A DNA stretch of 64,000 bases from Gnetum montanum (lineage: Eukaryota; Streptophyta; Gnetopsida; Gnetales; Gnetaceae), in NCBI GenBank assembly GCA_015680685.1, contig MNCI01012628.1:1082044-1146043 (forward strand). The letters are read 5' to 3'. Each line of letters opens with the position of its first letter. The stretch's first letter is position 1. A program made the position numbers and the translations under genes. Positions 1-11,039 of this stretch are shown here, in pieces. Below the pieces are notes generated by a model, which made no database searches, had not been told where the DNA came from, and was given only the letters and a program-made list of their open reading frames with translations.

Positions 1-276
1 GTAAGTCTCCCAATCATCTCCTGATGTACTCTTGCTAACCATTGAGAAGGTCTTAGGCCTTATGGGCCCCCTCGTTCTATGGGATGTCCCATCCTCACTA
101 AAGGTATCTGAGTTGGATGATAAAATTCCTTGAGTATTGTAGGGGTGCCCATGGACATATGAAACTCCTACATAAGATTGAGTACTCCAAACTTCTTCTT
201 CGTCATAAATTGTGTTAGTTCTCTAATGAATTGCCTTGCTAGTTGTTATGTTATCATTGTCCTGTGAGAGAGACAT
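1..276 (-). pseudogene. gag N-terminus of element Z (truncated by window edge)
   Basis: From an ATG at 276 on the minus strand the frame reads MSLSQDNDN and onward, in step with the gag start of element C (MPLLQDYDN at 28307), including shared WSTQ and GVSY blocks. Gag forms the particle that packages element RNA. There are in-frame stops (one where C has Trp), so it is dead in this copy. Only the variable N-terminal part is inside the window; the conserved Retrotrans_gag core would lie further left. Confidence 0.75.
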
Positions 277-399
277 TGTCATGAATCATGTGTTACCTAA
301 TTGAAATTAATTTAATTTCCTTTATCTAAAAGATATATTATTAATACCTTGTTACAACGATCGTATATGATATAACTAATCTAGATAACTAGCACCATT

Positions 400-416
400 C
401 TTGGCAATGGTACCAA
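400..416 (-). other. Primer-binding site of element Z
   Basis: Directly inside the LTR the minus strand reads TGGTACCATTGCCAAGA, a degraded form of the plant tRNA-Asp type site TGGCGCCGTTGCC found in Athila-like elements. Its position against the LTR end sets the 5'/3' orientation of Z. Confidence 0.7.
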
Positions 417-1269
417 TGATGAGTGATGAGGTACCCCTATGCTCAACCATATGAATACAAGCATGTACACATGATCTGGTTGAACTCTATAGATAGACTA
501 GTTGTGGCACCTAGATAGTTATACGTTAATCGCAATTTGCTGTCTTCCCACCTGGACTAGTATTTGCTTTATCACGTATGGTTTAATCTAGAGTGAGGTG
601 TATGATGTAATTTCTAACACTATGCTACTCCTAAAGATAATGAGAAACACTTCAGTAAACTAATAAGCAATATAAAGTAAGATCTAAGCTAGCCTAATTA
701 TGATGAGCATCTATCCTTAATCATCTATATGCATCTTGGACTTCGTGTACTACTTCTAAGATTACCAAGCACACATTACTCGAAGCACTACTAGATACAC
801 TATTGGGTTACCAAGTAGTTACACTTAAATGTTCACGATTAAGACATACTCATTCTGCATTAAAAACAGGGATAGTAAATGATGATAGAGAAATATTAGC
901 TAAGAAAACAATAAATAATAATTAACAATTAAGGCAAATAAAATCTAAGTGAATGCTACAATGACGGAGTAATCTCGATCTTTATTGTTGGTTGTGTGTG
1001 TGTCCAAGTACATCACACTCAAACAAAGGTTCCATATAATTACAAGCATCACACTACAAGCATGCACTTGGGAAAAGAGCTGAAAATTAACAAAAAGACT
1101 CTCAAATCCTAATGACTAACTAATGACTTACCAATCCTCCTCTTCCTGTGTGTTTGAGTGCTATATATATAGGCTAACACAAGAATCACGATATCATTAC
1201 CCAAGTGGCAATATCGCGTACCTAATATCGTGTATCCGATATCGAGGCCTAGCAAACCATGATTCATCA
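417..1269 (-). repeat. 5' LTR of element Z (853 bp)
   Basis: Bounded by TGATGAGT at the left and ATTCATCA at the right, the same inverted ends as the LTRs of C. Sequence along its length is alignable with the C LTRs (852 and 889 bp) and with solo LTR D. Several GATATCG/CGATATC-type motifs lie at 1190-1245, which is the U3 side on the minus strand. Confidence 0.9.
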
Positions 1270-1274
1270 CTTGT

Positions 1275-2166
1275 TACTTGCAATATATTTATGTTAAGGA
1301 GACTAAATTGTTAATTATTAGTTCATGTTTAATCACTAATCAAGAGTACCAATTAGTTCAAGTACTAACTTATTTAATTAATGCTTTTGCTTGGTCATCA
1401 TTAGATTTGAAGAAAGGTATTTCTACCTCCATTGTGTAGCATCGCATTCACTTGAAAGTAGAGGCTAAACCTAGGCAACAACCTTATATAAGATTGAATA
1501 ATACCCTAAAGAAAATAGTTAAGGATGACTTAATGAAATTTTTTAGGCTATTATTATTTATCTTATTTTAGATTTGGAATGGATCAGCCCTATTACAATG
1601 ATCCCAAAGAAGTTAAGCAAGTGGCATTTGCCCATTAACTTCTAGGAACTTAATAAATGAACAAGCAAAGATTATATTCCTCTTTCTTACTTGGATTAGG
1701 TTCTTGAAAAACTTCAAGAGCATGAATTTTATTACTTTGTACATGGTTTTATGATTATAATTAGATATTTGTTACCCCTGAAGACCAACAGAAAACCCCC
1801 TTCACTACACATTAGGGAACATTTTCTTTTAGACATATGCTCTTTTTTTTATGTAATAATCCAACTACCTTTTAGAGGACTATCACATCCATATTTTTTA
1901 AAATTATTGATTCTTTTTAAAATATGTTTATGGGTAATTTTTCTATTTATGATGATTCATATGTTGATGCTTTGCATCATCTTGAATTACTCTTGTGTAG
2001 ATGCATCGATAAAGATCTTAAAATTTCATGGAAAATATATAAATTTATGATTCCTATAGGTGTAGTACTTGGACATATCATGATTAATAAGATAGGAATT
2101 TCTATGAATACTAAAAAGGTAAGAGTAATTTCACTTCTTTTTTCTCCAACAAATGTAAAAGGTATT
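1275..2166 (+). pseudogene. Element Y: Ty3/gypsy reverse transcriptase, first part, decayed
   Basis: The plus strand reads as a typical plant Ty3/gypsy RT with frame changes. There is a linker ending AFAWSSLD near 1384, then the primer-grip region, a degraded palm near 1740-1960, and NFSIYDDSYVDALHHLEL replacing the usual YVDD-like segment and helix near 1930-1990. It ends with VLGHIM and PTNVKGI at 2070-2166. Many stops and frameshifts show it is long dead. The frame is cut at 2166 by element X and resumes at 8294 with the expected thumb sequence. To the left it is cut by Z. Confidence 0.8.
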
Positions 2167-3150
2167 TGGAGCAGGTTCACTCCACAATTAAATCACCTTC
2201 AATGCACTAAATATACATATTATGAAAAGACAATATTATTTTCTAGAAAACAAGAAAACTAGCTAACTTCAATTAAAATTATTAGAAGATTACATTAGGG
2301 TTCACACAACCCTCAAACATCCATAAACCTATCACACTCAAATAAAATTGTAGAGCATGAGGCTCTATAATCATACAATGGTTATTCTCAATGCAAGACA
2401 CAACTAAGAGAAATCTCTCCCACAACCAAGGACTAAGATCTCAACTCACAAGTAAGATACAAAAGAATAGAACACATAGATCAACACACCACAAGCTAAT
2501 ATTGGAGCTGCAATCACATATAATAGTCATCCAATCTCTCTTGCCTAGTTCTCATTGCATACCAACACTTCTCCTTCTCTCATGGATGAAGGCATACATA
2601 ATTATAAAGATCCAAAATGCTAGGAAGCTTCTTATTTACCTCCCTAGATTTTTCTCACAAAAATCTGAAGTCTTTTGGATGTTTTCCAATCGAAACACCA
2701 CATCATAGCTTTTCTTCTTTGCCAACATAAGTGTCTCTTATTTCATGTGAACATCTTATGTAAAAGCCCTACTCTTAGGAGACACATCTACTAGTTTTGA
2801 TAGATGTCTTCTATGGACTAGAGATGTCTACACTTTAGGGGAGACATCTTTAGAAAGACATCTATCTTTTTGGGGAGACATTTATTTTGAAGGTGCCAAA
2901 AATAAAAATGCTTGATTTGATGTTGGGAGCCTTTGAATGCCTTCCAACAACCCATAGATCTTGAAACCTCCTAAACTCATCAAAATAAGCCAAAAAAACC
3001 TTCAAACATGCCAAAACATCCAAGAATCTTCATCATAAAAATTCAATATAAAAGCTAAACACACATTTCTAGGTCTTCTCCAAATGCAAAATTTTCAAAA
3101 ACAACTTGTAGGACAAGCACAAGGAAATTGAAAGAGGTGTTCCTACACCA
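2167..3150 (-). repeat. 3' LTR of element X (984 bp)
   Basis: On the minus strand it runs from TGGTGTAGGAACACC to a GGTTCACCT-type end. It pairs with 6720-8288 over its length except for one 579-base insertion in the latter. The U3 side (2740-2890) contains repeated AGACATCTA/TAGATGTCT motifs. Confidence 0.9.
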
Positions 3151-3165
3151 ACTCTCCCACCCTTC
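3151..3165 (-). other. Polypurine tract of element X
   Basis: The minus strand reads GAAGGGTGGGAGAGT immediately before the 3' LTR, the expected position and composition of the plus-strand primer for reverse transcription. Confidence 0.75.
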
Positions 3166-3176
3166 AAAAAGCGAAC

Positions 3177-3860
3177 TCATGTGAACAAGGGAGTAGGGGT
3201 AGAAGTGATCCCCCACTCAACAAGTTTGGTCTTGTGGACCCATACAACATCATCAATGAATTGATCCTCCCAATGAATCAAATATTCATGCCTCTTGACT
3301 CCTTGAGTTCTAGAAGCTTCCCTATGCTTGAGTACGATTACCTTCTCCTTCATTGAAGGCTTGGACTGATCAATATGCCCCTTCAACTCATCGATGCTTT
3401 CCTGTATGGTCTTCTCATTAGTTGGTCCATGATAGTGCAAAAGATTTAAAACCTTAAATAAAAAATACATACCAACATCATTTGTTAAATCAATCTCAAA
3501 AACATTGTCATTAATTTTAGCCTTTATTTTGAAAGTCCCAATCTTCTTAACTTTCAATTTGAAGAATTTAATACCTCTCAACTGCTTCTTCTTTAAGTGC
3601 ACCCAAACCAAGTCACCTACAACAAAATTAGGCTTCCACTTGCCCTCATTCTACTTGAGGACTCTCTCTTCAATCCTTTTCTTAAGATTTGATTTTACTT
3701 ATGCATGGAGATTCCCCATCTCTTGTACAAACTTAGCACTAAGTTGAGTGTCACCATCAAAGCTCTTCGAAGTGTCCACCATCTTTGAACAAAACCCATA
3801 ATTCACCTCAAATGGGCTTTTGCCAATTGCAACATGAAAATCCTTATCATACAAAAACTC
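3177..3860 (-). pseudogene. Integrase C-terminus with chromodomain-like tail (element X)
   Basis: Two minus-strand frames join here. The first ends with AIGKSPFEVNYGF (near 3790-3830), the motif just after the integrase catalytic core of chromoviruses. Next come a VGDLVWVHLKKK-type segment in decayed form and a 144-residue frame (3177-3611). The latter ends in QGVKRHEYLIHWE, matching a chromodomain, which in this group steers insertion by binding chromatin marks. The catalytic DDE core itself is absent. Frame changes near 3612-3700 break the protein. The chromodomain call rests on a short motif and is probable. Confidence 0.7.
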
Positions 3861-5072
3861 AAAATTATTCATCTTGATGTTGGGAAGTTTCTTACTCATT
3901 TTTCCTCCACCATCAAAATTACAACATAGATTATCTTCACATTGTTCATCATTATTAGTCTTACTCTTACCAAAAATTGCATCAAAAGTCACATTGCTTT
4001 TATCATGCACAACATAACTCAAAATTTCATCATAATCAACACAATGATCATGATGTTCATCATCACGATGGAACAAATCACTACCAAGACGAAATAAAAA
4101 CCTAGAATCCAACACATTAGGTTCCACATAAGAGACATTACTACCAGTTGCAAGGTAAAGCTTAGAATGACTTACCTTTTCATGGATTCTCTTATCCATA
4201 TTCAATTAAACTAAATCTTCAACATGTGGCTATCCAATCTCATCAAAGCTTCCAACTTTAAGATTTCACATAGTAGTCTCTAACCCCAATGGTTTCTCCT
4301 CTTTCAATGAATCATTAATAGCTTCTACAACCCACTTTGGACATACCAACTCAAAAGGTAAATCCTCCCCCATGGCTTGAACATTAGATACATAATCCAA
4401 ACAATCATTCTTTCACATAACTTGCCTAGAATACTTTCCTCTCTTCAATGAGATAGCCTTAACTTAGCAAAGAATCTTCTTTTCCTTACTACAAGGTTTG
4501 GAACAATTACACAAAGAATGAGTATCATATCCTCTAGTGATACTTTTTATCCTTTTTGAAGAAGTACCTTGATCTTTGCCACTCCTTTGGCCTTGATCTT
4601 TGACCTTCCATAACTTATGAGGTAAGAAATCTTCTTGATCAACTGCATACACCATCATGGTCTATGAATATTTCTTACTCTCTTTGATGAAGCTCTTGGT
4701 TCCTTCTAAAACTTTTGAGTATTGAGCACTCCCCTTCTCAATAAGAGATTCTTGAGAAATCCTTTTCTCATTGATCTCCACTTCAAAAAACCTTTCATCT
4801 TCCTTCTTGAACACCTTTTGAAATTTCTCCTTCAAACCTAGGACACCTATAGGAAGTTCAACCTGCACATCAACATGGTTAGTAGCAATTTTTGTCATAA
4901 CAACAAAACCAAAACTAGTTTCATCATGTTCCTTAATATATTACCTCTCTCCTAGAAGGATTAAGGAAGCATTAAGTGAGCTTTGTTGTCTCACTTGTTC
5001 AGCTATCATAGAAATCAAATCATGGACTCCATAATGTCTAACAACATTCTACACATTTCTTGCTCCATCAAA
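3861..5072 (-). other. Internal region of X without recognisable pol domains
   Basis: Between integrase C-terminus and protease a chromovirus should carry RT, RNase H and the integrase core, about 2.5 kb. Here there are 1.2 kb with short minus-strand frames (3861-4205, 4464-4658, 4662-4898) rich in Asp, Lys and Cys. None shows a YVDD box, RNase H acidic residues or HHCC/DDE motifs. The segment 4662-4898 resembles the charged linker after the protease. I do not recognise the rest. Confidence 0.5.
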
Positions 5073-5460
5073 CTAAGCACCATTTTCAAAATTCCAAGTT
5101 CTACCAAGAATTACATTAGCACAATCTATTGAAAGCACATCACACCTTACAACATCATGAAAACTTCCAATTTTAAATTTCAAAGTACATTGTTCCATTA
5201 CCTCTTGGGAAAAATATTTAGATAACCAATGCATCTTATAAGGTCTTGGATAAGGATTAACTACCAAACCCAATCTAGTAACTACTTTAGAAGAAATAAC
5301 ATTTTCTTGGGCTCCCCCATCAATCAAAACATTAATCCATTCCCCACTAAGTAAACAACTAGTCCTAATCCAAAACAACAATTTCCTATCAGGATGATCT
5401 CCTCTATTCACATTCCCCATGAATGCACAAAAATTTAATTAAAAAATCATCAATTTTTGG
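5073..5460 (-). pseudogene. Retropepsin (aspartic protease) of element X
   Basis: The 115-residue minus frame carries VLIDGGAQENVISS (active-site loop, here DGG in place of the usual DSG/DTG), then PRPYKMHWL and VILGRTWNF. These three blocks are typical of the plant Ty3/gypsy protease that cuts Gag-Pol. The frame is open but short, and gag upstream and the 3' neighbour are broken, so activity is unlikely. It lies directly after the zinc knuckle, as expected. Confidence 0.8.
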
Positions 5461-6700
5461 GGCATTAGGATTACCTCTCTAAAGAGCTTAGCTTGATGTC
5501 TCCTCCACCTCCATGGTTTGCACATCTTTGTCCTTGGCTATCTTGTGAAGTAAACATTCCCATTGCTTATGTCCCTATTCTCCACACTTGAAGCACTAAA
5601 ATTTTGATGAGTTGCTACCTTGACCCTTGTCTTCCTTTCTTAGGTCCTTCTTAGTTTATCCTTCTCATCACCTCCTTTAGTCTCCTTATCTTAGCTATCC
5701 TCCTTGTCTTCAAATTTTTATTTGGTTTCCTTCTCAAATCTAGATCCCTTCTCCTTCCACTTAGAATTTTGTTTAATCCTATTTCAAAATCCACCTAATT
5801 TCTTCTCAACTTTGAGTACCAAATCATAAGCCTCATCAAGTGTTTATGGCTCATAAAAGGAAAAATGTTGCTAGTATGCCATTTTGAGACCTCCTAAAAA
5901 GATTGAAGCTTACTCATACTCCTCCTAGTTCACCTTAGCTTGATGGAAAAGATTACAAAATTCAATGTAGAATTATTTTACATCCTTGTCACCTTGTCTT
6001 AGGAATTTCAGCTTCATAATGGTTTCTTGTCTCTGAAAAGACTATTTAAATTTCCTTTTCAACTTGGATTTCATCATATCCCAATCTTTGATAGGTTGAC
6101 CATTTCATTTTTCATAATCCTAAGACTCCTTTTCCCACCATCTAAAAGCCATACATGTACGCTCAAGTTATTTGGTACCTCTTCCAATAGAAAATTCTTC
6201 TCAAGTGTCTTTAGTCAACTTGCAAAAGCATTGGTGCCATCTACACTATTGAAAGTCTTCGACTCTACATATGGAAATCTTGAAGCATTTCTTAATGCTC
6301 TAGCAAACCTTGCCTCATCTTCATCATCAAGCTTGCTTGAAGAAGTATTGAACACTCTTGGAGCCCTTGGATTTATTATTTGAGAAATAGGATTATTTCC
6401 CATTAGAATCCTTAGCTAATGGTTTGCTATACTCCCATAGCTAGATTAACCTTCCTCTTCATCTACTCCATCTCCACCTGGTTGTGAAACTTTTGCATCT
6501 GAATGTACACGCTCTTCACCTTCACATGTTAGAATATGGCTAAAACCATCTTATCTATCCACCTTCATGCTAATTTCATCCAATCAAGCAACCATCATCT
6601 AGAAGGATGACTTCATGCTCTCTATGCCATGATTTAGAGCTTACACATATTTCTTCTTGGGTGCCATCTGAAATTGACAAAATCCAAGCAATAATAAAAC
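5461..6700 (-). pseudogene. gag of element X with zinc knuckle
   Basis: On the minus strand gag starts close to 6669 (MAPKKKY-like context just inside the primer site). A Ser/Asp/Glu-rich stretch follows (6215-6403). The CX2CX4HX4C nucleocapsid knuckle lies at 5554-5594 (CFKCGE, stop, then GHKQWEC). Several stops and frameshifts interrupt it. The knuckle and the position before the protease make the call firm even though the core gag domain is hard to read. Confidence 0.7.
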
Positions 6701-6716
6701 TAGGCTTTGATACCAA
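6701..6716 (-). other. Primer-binding site of element X
   Basis: The minus strand reads TTGGTATCAAAGCCTA just inside the 5' LTR, one change from the initiator-Met type site TGGTATCAGAGC. This fixes 6720-8288 as the 5' LTR. Confidence 0.8.
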
Positions 6717-6719
6717 TAA

Positions 6720-8288
6720 TGCTAGAGTAGGTTCACTTCACAATTAAATCACCTTCAATGCACTAAATCTAGATATTATGAAAAGATAAATTTATTTGCA
6801 AGAAAACAAGAAAACTAGCTAACTTAAATTAAAATTATCAGAAGATTACATTAGGATTTACACAATCCAAAAACATCCATAAAGCTATCACACTCAAACT
6901 ATGACATCCTATTTTCAGATGTCATGGCAAAGGTCAAATATACATTATATTAGACATTATGCATAAGAAGACAATATACCAAACATCAAATATATGTAAC
7001 ATTTGACATTATGTGTATAGGAAACAATAGAAAAAATATAGAAAGAGAAAGAAAAGAATGCTTTGTTCATAAGGAATGGAGTCTTTAGATCATGCTCTAA
7101 GAGTGTTCTATAGGGTTTTCTTCCTTTGGCATCTATCCCTTAGAGGAAATCTAGCATTGCCACCATGGTTAAGCCTATTACTAACTAGAAGGGATGGCTA
7201 GTCCACTTCCTATCCCACTTCACCTAGCTCTTATGACTTTCCTATACAAACTTTGCCACTCCATGTCTACCATGACCTCTAAGCCTAGGTATAAATGCCT
7301 TAGGTCAAACCCCCAAAGGTTTCCTCAAGAGACACGTCCATTATTACAACATGCCATTTTAGCTCTTAATTACAACTACCCTTTTGGGTCTTGTTACAAT
7401 AACATTAACACTTATTATGAAGAGGCACCATATTTTTTATGTAGTAGCATCATTTGGGAATGGGGATGTAACACAAACGATATTGCAAAGCATGAGGCTC
7501 TACAATCACACAATGATTATTCTTAATGCAAGACACAATCAAGAGAATTATCTTCCTTATGATGAGACTAAGATCTTAGCTCATAAGTAAGATACAAGAG
7601 AATAGAACACATAGATCAACACACCACAAGATGATCTTTGAGCTACAATCACCTATTGCACTTACCCAATCTCTCTTGCCTAACTCTCCTTGCATACCAA
7701 CTCTCCTCCTTCTCTCACAGATGTAGACATACATAATTATAAAGATCCAAAACCTTAGGAAGCTTCCTATTTTCCTCCCTAGATATTTCCCACACAAATC
7801 TGGAGTTTCTTGGGTGTTTTTTAATCAAAACACCATGTTAGAGCTTTTCTTTTTCATTGACATAGACATCTCTTATTTCATGTAGATGTCTTCTATGAAT
7901 GCCCTACTCTCTAGAGAGACATCTACTATTTTTTGTAGACATATTCTATGGACTTGAGACATCTACACTTTAGGGAAGACATCTCTGGAAAGACATCTAT
8001 CTCTTTGGAAAGACGTCTATCCTAAAGGTGCCAAAAATAAAAATGCTTCTTTTGATGCTAGGAGCCACCAAATGCCTCCCAACAAGTCCCCATAGATCAT
8101 GGAACCTCCTAAAATCATCAAAATAAGCCAAAAACACCTCCAAATATGCCAAAACATCCAAGAATATTCATCATAAAAACTTAATACAAAAACTGGACAC
8201 ACATGTCTAGGTCTTCTCCAAGCACGAAACCTACAAAAACAACTTGTAGGACAAGCACAAGGGAATTGGAAGAGGTGTTCCTACACTA
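6720..8288 (-). repeat. 5' LTR of element X (1569 bp, enlarged by an insertion)
   Basis: Pairs with 2167-3150. Its outer end is TAGTGTAGG where the partner has TGGTGTAGG, a single change at the terminal dinucleotide. The excess length is the solo LTR at 6900-7473 and its target duplication. AGACATCTA motifs recur at 7860-8010. Confidence 0.88.
6900..7473 (-). mobile_element. Small solo LTR inserted in the 5' LTR of X
   Basis: This block is absent from the partner LTR. It is flanked by CAAAC on both sides (6895-6899, 7474-7478). On the minus strand it begins TGTTACATCC and ends GGATGTCATA, imperfect inverted ends of LTR type. No coding content is convincing; the open frames inside are short. 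A small non-coding DNA transposon is the alternative, but the 5-base duplication and TG start favour a solo LTR of an unrelated family. Confidence 0.7.
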
Positions 8289-8293
8289 GTATT

Positions 8294-9000
8294 CATGCAT
8301 TTCTTAAACATGCTAGTTTTTATAAATGTTTCATTTAGAATTTTTCATTTAGAGGAAAATCCATTGGTCATTTTATCCTTATATTAGTATTTTAGTGTAC
8401 TCACTCTAGTCTTGCTAATAAAGGATATCATCATTTGGAGGGAGCATTAGTTCCCCAACTTGGGGTATGCTTTCTATACCTAGCAGTTATTACAAACTTA
8501 ATTCAAGAAGCTTCGATGGATTCTAAATCCTCATGTCAATAAGGATGAAGGCAAGGTTACATAGCAAGCTTATTCTGAGGTTTAGTAGGAAGCTTAGCAA
8601 CTTGAAGAAGTGGCAAGTGATTAGGCTTTAGCTAGTGTCATGATGTAGTTGCTAGAGATGAAGACGTGTTTACATGTATGCTTTGATCGCATTGAGTAGA
8701 GCTAGTACAAAATGGCCTCCAATCTAGAGTTGCTAGTCAAATACACTTTTAATTAGCTACAAGAGCTAAGGTAGTTGTTTAGTATAGAGGATGTAGTAGA
8801 CATTTGAGATTTAAAGTTCAAAAAAATGGGAATGTTCATCTATGATCAAGCTAGACCATTTAGTACTATAGGCTAGATGGATGATTAGGTGATAGAACAA
8901 AATTGTATGAGTATGGATGAGGAAGCTTCATTGAGTGCTTCATAGCTACCTCCCTCAATAGGCTCAACTCCCATAGCTTGAATTCTTTTATTTTTCTCAT
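8294..9000 (+). pseudogene. Element Y pol, continuation after X, decayed
   Basis: Directly after the target duplication the plus strand reads HAFLKHASFYKCF, the expected follow-on of PTNVKGI (usual form RSFLGHAGFYRRF). This proves that X split one RT gene. Coding similarity fades after about 8420. A further stretch to 9000 has broken frames rich in Leu and Lys that I cannot assign. Confidence 0.7.
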
Positions 9001-9852
9001 TTTTTATGTTCCTTCTCTCTATTTTCTATGTATAGCCGTTTTGATTTTTGGTGATCTAATATATAGTTTTGTTTTGCTAAATTATGTGTTTTCTTTTTTG
9101 TGCCATTAACTCACACATATTATTTAACTTTATTTTATCAAGATGATAAAGAGCTAGTTGGGATGATTTAATGCTTAAGATATTATTCTACATTTCCCTG
9201 ATTTTGGCATATATTTACAACCTCATGTGGGTTATTACCACTGGTAGTTGATAGTCCTTGGGTCTTAAGTAAAATTTTTCAATTACAAAATCTTTTTTGA
9301 TGGGCTAACAAGAAAATATAAGAATAATAGAGAATGTAAGAAATAATATAAAGCTTTTCCAAGTCAATTTACAAGCAAACTATGACTAAAACTTGGTTGG
9401 AATTGGAATTGTAACCTAATGCAACTTGTAATGGATCATAATACACATTCTTACATTGAATGCAAGGTGATGCATATTGTAGTCACTCATGGAATAGACG
9501 ATTCAAGATAAAACTAGAAGAGTTGACTAGGTGTAAGCCACACTAGGTCACAATAAATATACTTTTACAAAACTACTTTTATCAATGTGAGGTCATGTGG
9601 CCCATAGCCCATCTTGATTGTTCAAAGTTTAGATGATTGAGAATTAAATAGTCAACCATTGATGACTCATTTAAAATAGCTACTTCTTGCAATGACTAGT
9701 AGTTATTACTCATTTAATGCTAATCATGGCTTGGATGAGGAGTTGTAACCTCATGCAACCCACAATAGGTTACAACCATTAGCCAAAATTTACTTCAGCA
9801 ACCAAACTGAAGCTAAATTAATGCCAAATGAAAGTAAAATCAAAGATAACAT
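9001..9852. other. Unassigned AT-rich sequence between Y and W
   Basis: A T-rich stretch (9000-9150), then non-coding sequence without long frames or paired repeats. It may be the 3' part of Y or older host DNA. AACAT at 9848-9852 is the left target duplication of W. Confidence 0.4.
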
Positions 9853-10980
9853 TTTTGAACTTTTGATATGTCAAAACCTTAAGGAAAATGAAGAACAAGA
9901 ATGTTTGTGTAACTATTGTGTGTAGGCTAAGAACAATGGAGACCACAAGAACCTGTTAGACAAGAATGAAGACTCAAGGGAAGAAAGCTACAATGAGATG
10001 TTAAAGGGAAGTGTACAAGGACTTAAGAGGGAGCAAGGACAAAGATGAAGACTAGAAAAATGAAGAAGTTCCCAAGATCATGGATGAGTCGTATCAACGA
10101 AAGGAAGTGTCAATAAGCAAAGTCCAAAAACTAAGAAGGCATCTATAGAAAGCAAAAATGCCTTGGTTGAAATACAGTTGTTTAGAAGAAGATGTCTGCA
10201 TAAAATTGTAGACATCTACTTTGAAAAGTAGACGTCTACCATGAAGTAGAGAAATCTATCCAAAATGCATGTTTGATGCAGATAAATGTTCCAATCTCAA
10301 AGAAGACATTTCCAATTATTGTTAGATGGTCATTGCACAAATTTTGAGGTGATTTTAGAAACATCAAGACTATTAGAAGACTCCATTCTCTTGGGGAATG
10401 TGAAAGTGTTGAATGCAAGCAAGTGTCAACATCAAGCAATCAATGTGCATATTCTTCTATTGTATTTGTATGCCTAATTATACTATCTTTTATACTCCTA
10501 TAAGAAATTTGTTGTGTTGTACCTCAAAGTGAAGGGACTAGCAAATTATTTGCATCCTTTCCTTGTAATTGTTATTTCTTTTTTGTTGTCCTATAGAATT
10601 GATGTGCTTCTTGTAAGAAGGCATCATTCTTGAGCTTGTCGGGATCTTATGGAATTGAGTGTTGGTGTGGCACCACAACACTCTGAAGTAGAGCTCAAGT
10701 TGTAAAGGTTGTTGAATCCTAGAAACCACATTATAAGCATATCAGGACCTTGTAGGGTTGAGTGGATTCATGGCGTCAAATCACTCCACAAGGTATGGTA
10801 TCCTTCAAGCCACATTTTGAGAGAAACAAAGTCCAAAGGTATGCAAGTGATCTACCCTCCAAGTGTGGACTACCCAAGTTGGGGAACCATGTTAAAATTG
10901 GTTGTGTTCTTTGTCGCTAAAAATTTTAATTTGGGGAACTTATTCATCCCCCTCCCCCTTTCTAAGTTCAATGATTCTCA
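9853..10980 (+). repeat. 5' LTR of element W (1128 bp)
   Basis: Matches 14617-15776 along its length. The left end has decayed (TTTTTGAAC against TGTTGACC). AGACATCTAC-type motifs at 10190-10260 precede a TATA-like stretch near 10475-10500. Confidence 0.9.
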
Positions 10981-10982
10981 AG

Positions 10983-10998
10983 TGATATCAAAGCCTGA
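10983..10998 (+). other. Primer-binding site of element W
   Basis: TGATATCAAAGCCTGA, close to the initiator-Met site TGGTATCAGAGCCTG, two bases inside the 5' LTR. Confidence 0.8.
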
Positions 10999-11039
10999 TA
11001 CTTTTGCTACTAATTCTACATTATCTTCAAGAGTGAACA

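Larger units (their letters stand above)
1..1269 (-). mobile_element. Element Z: 5' end of an Athila-like Ty3/gypsy retrotransposon
   Basis: Read on the minus strand this is a 5' LTR (417-1269), a primer-binding site and the start of gag, leaving the window at base 1. The LTR ends, the primer site and the gag start all match element C at 27326-36027, so Z and C are one family. It sits inside the Y pol reading frame, which resumes at about 1275. No target duplication can be tested because the other end lies outside the window. Confidence 0.85.
2167..8288 (-). mobile_element. Element X: non-autonomous Ty3/gypsy chromovirus
   Basis: A complete insertion on the minus strand with two LTRs (2167-3150 and 6720-8288) and a GTATT duplication at 2162-2166 and 8289-8293. 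The internal region is only 3.6 kb. It has an initiator-Met type primer site, gag with a zinc knuckle, a retropepsin and an integrase C-terminus with a chromodomain-like tail. I see no reverse transcriptase, RNase H or integrase catalytic core, so it would depend on a partner element. It interrupts the RT of element Y at PTNVKGI. Confidence 0.88.
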
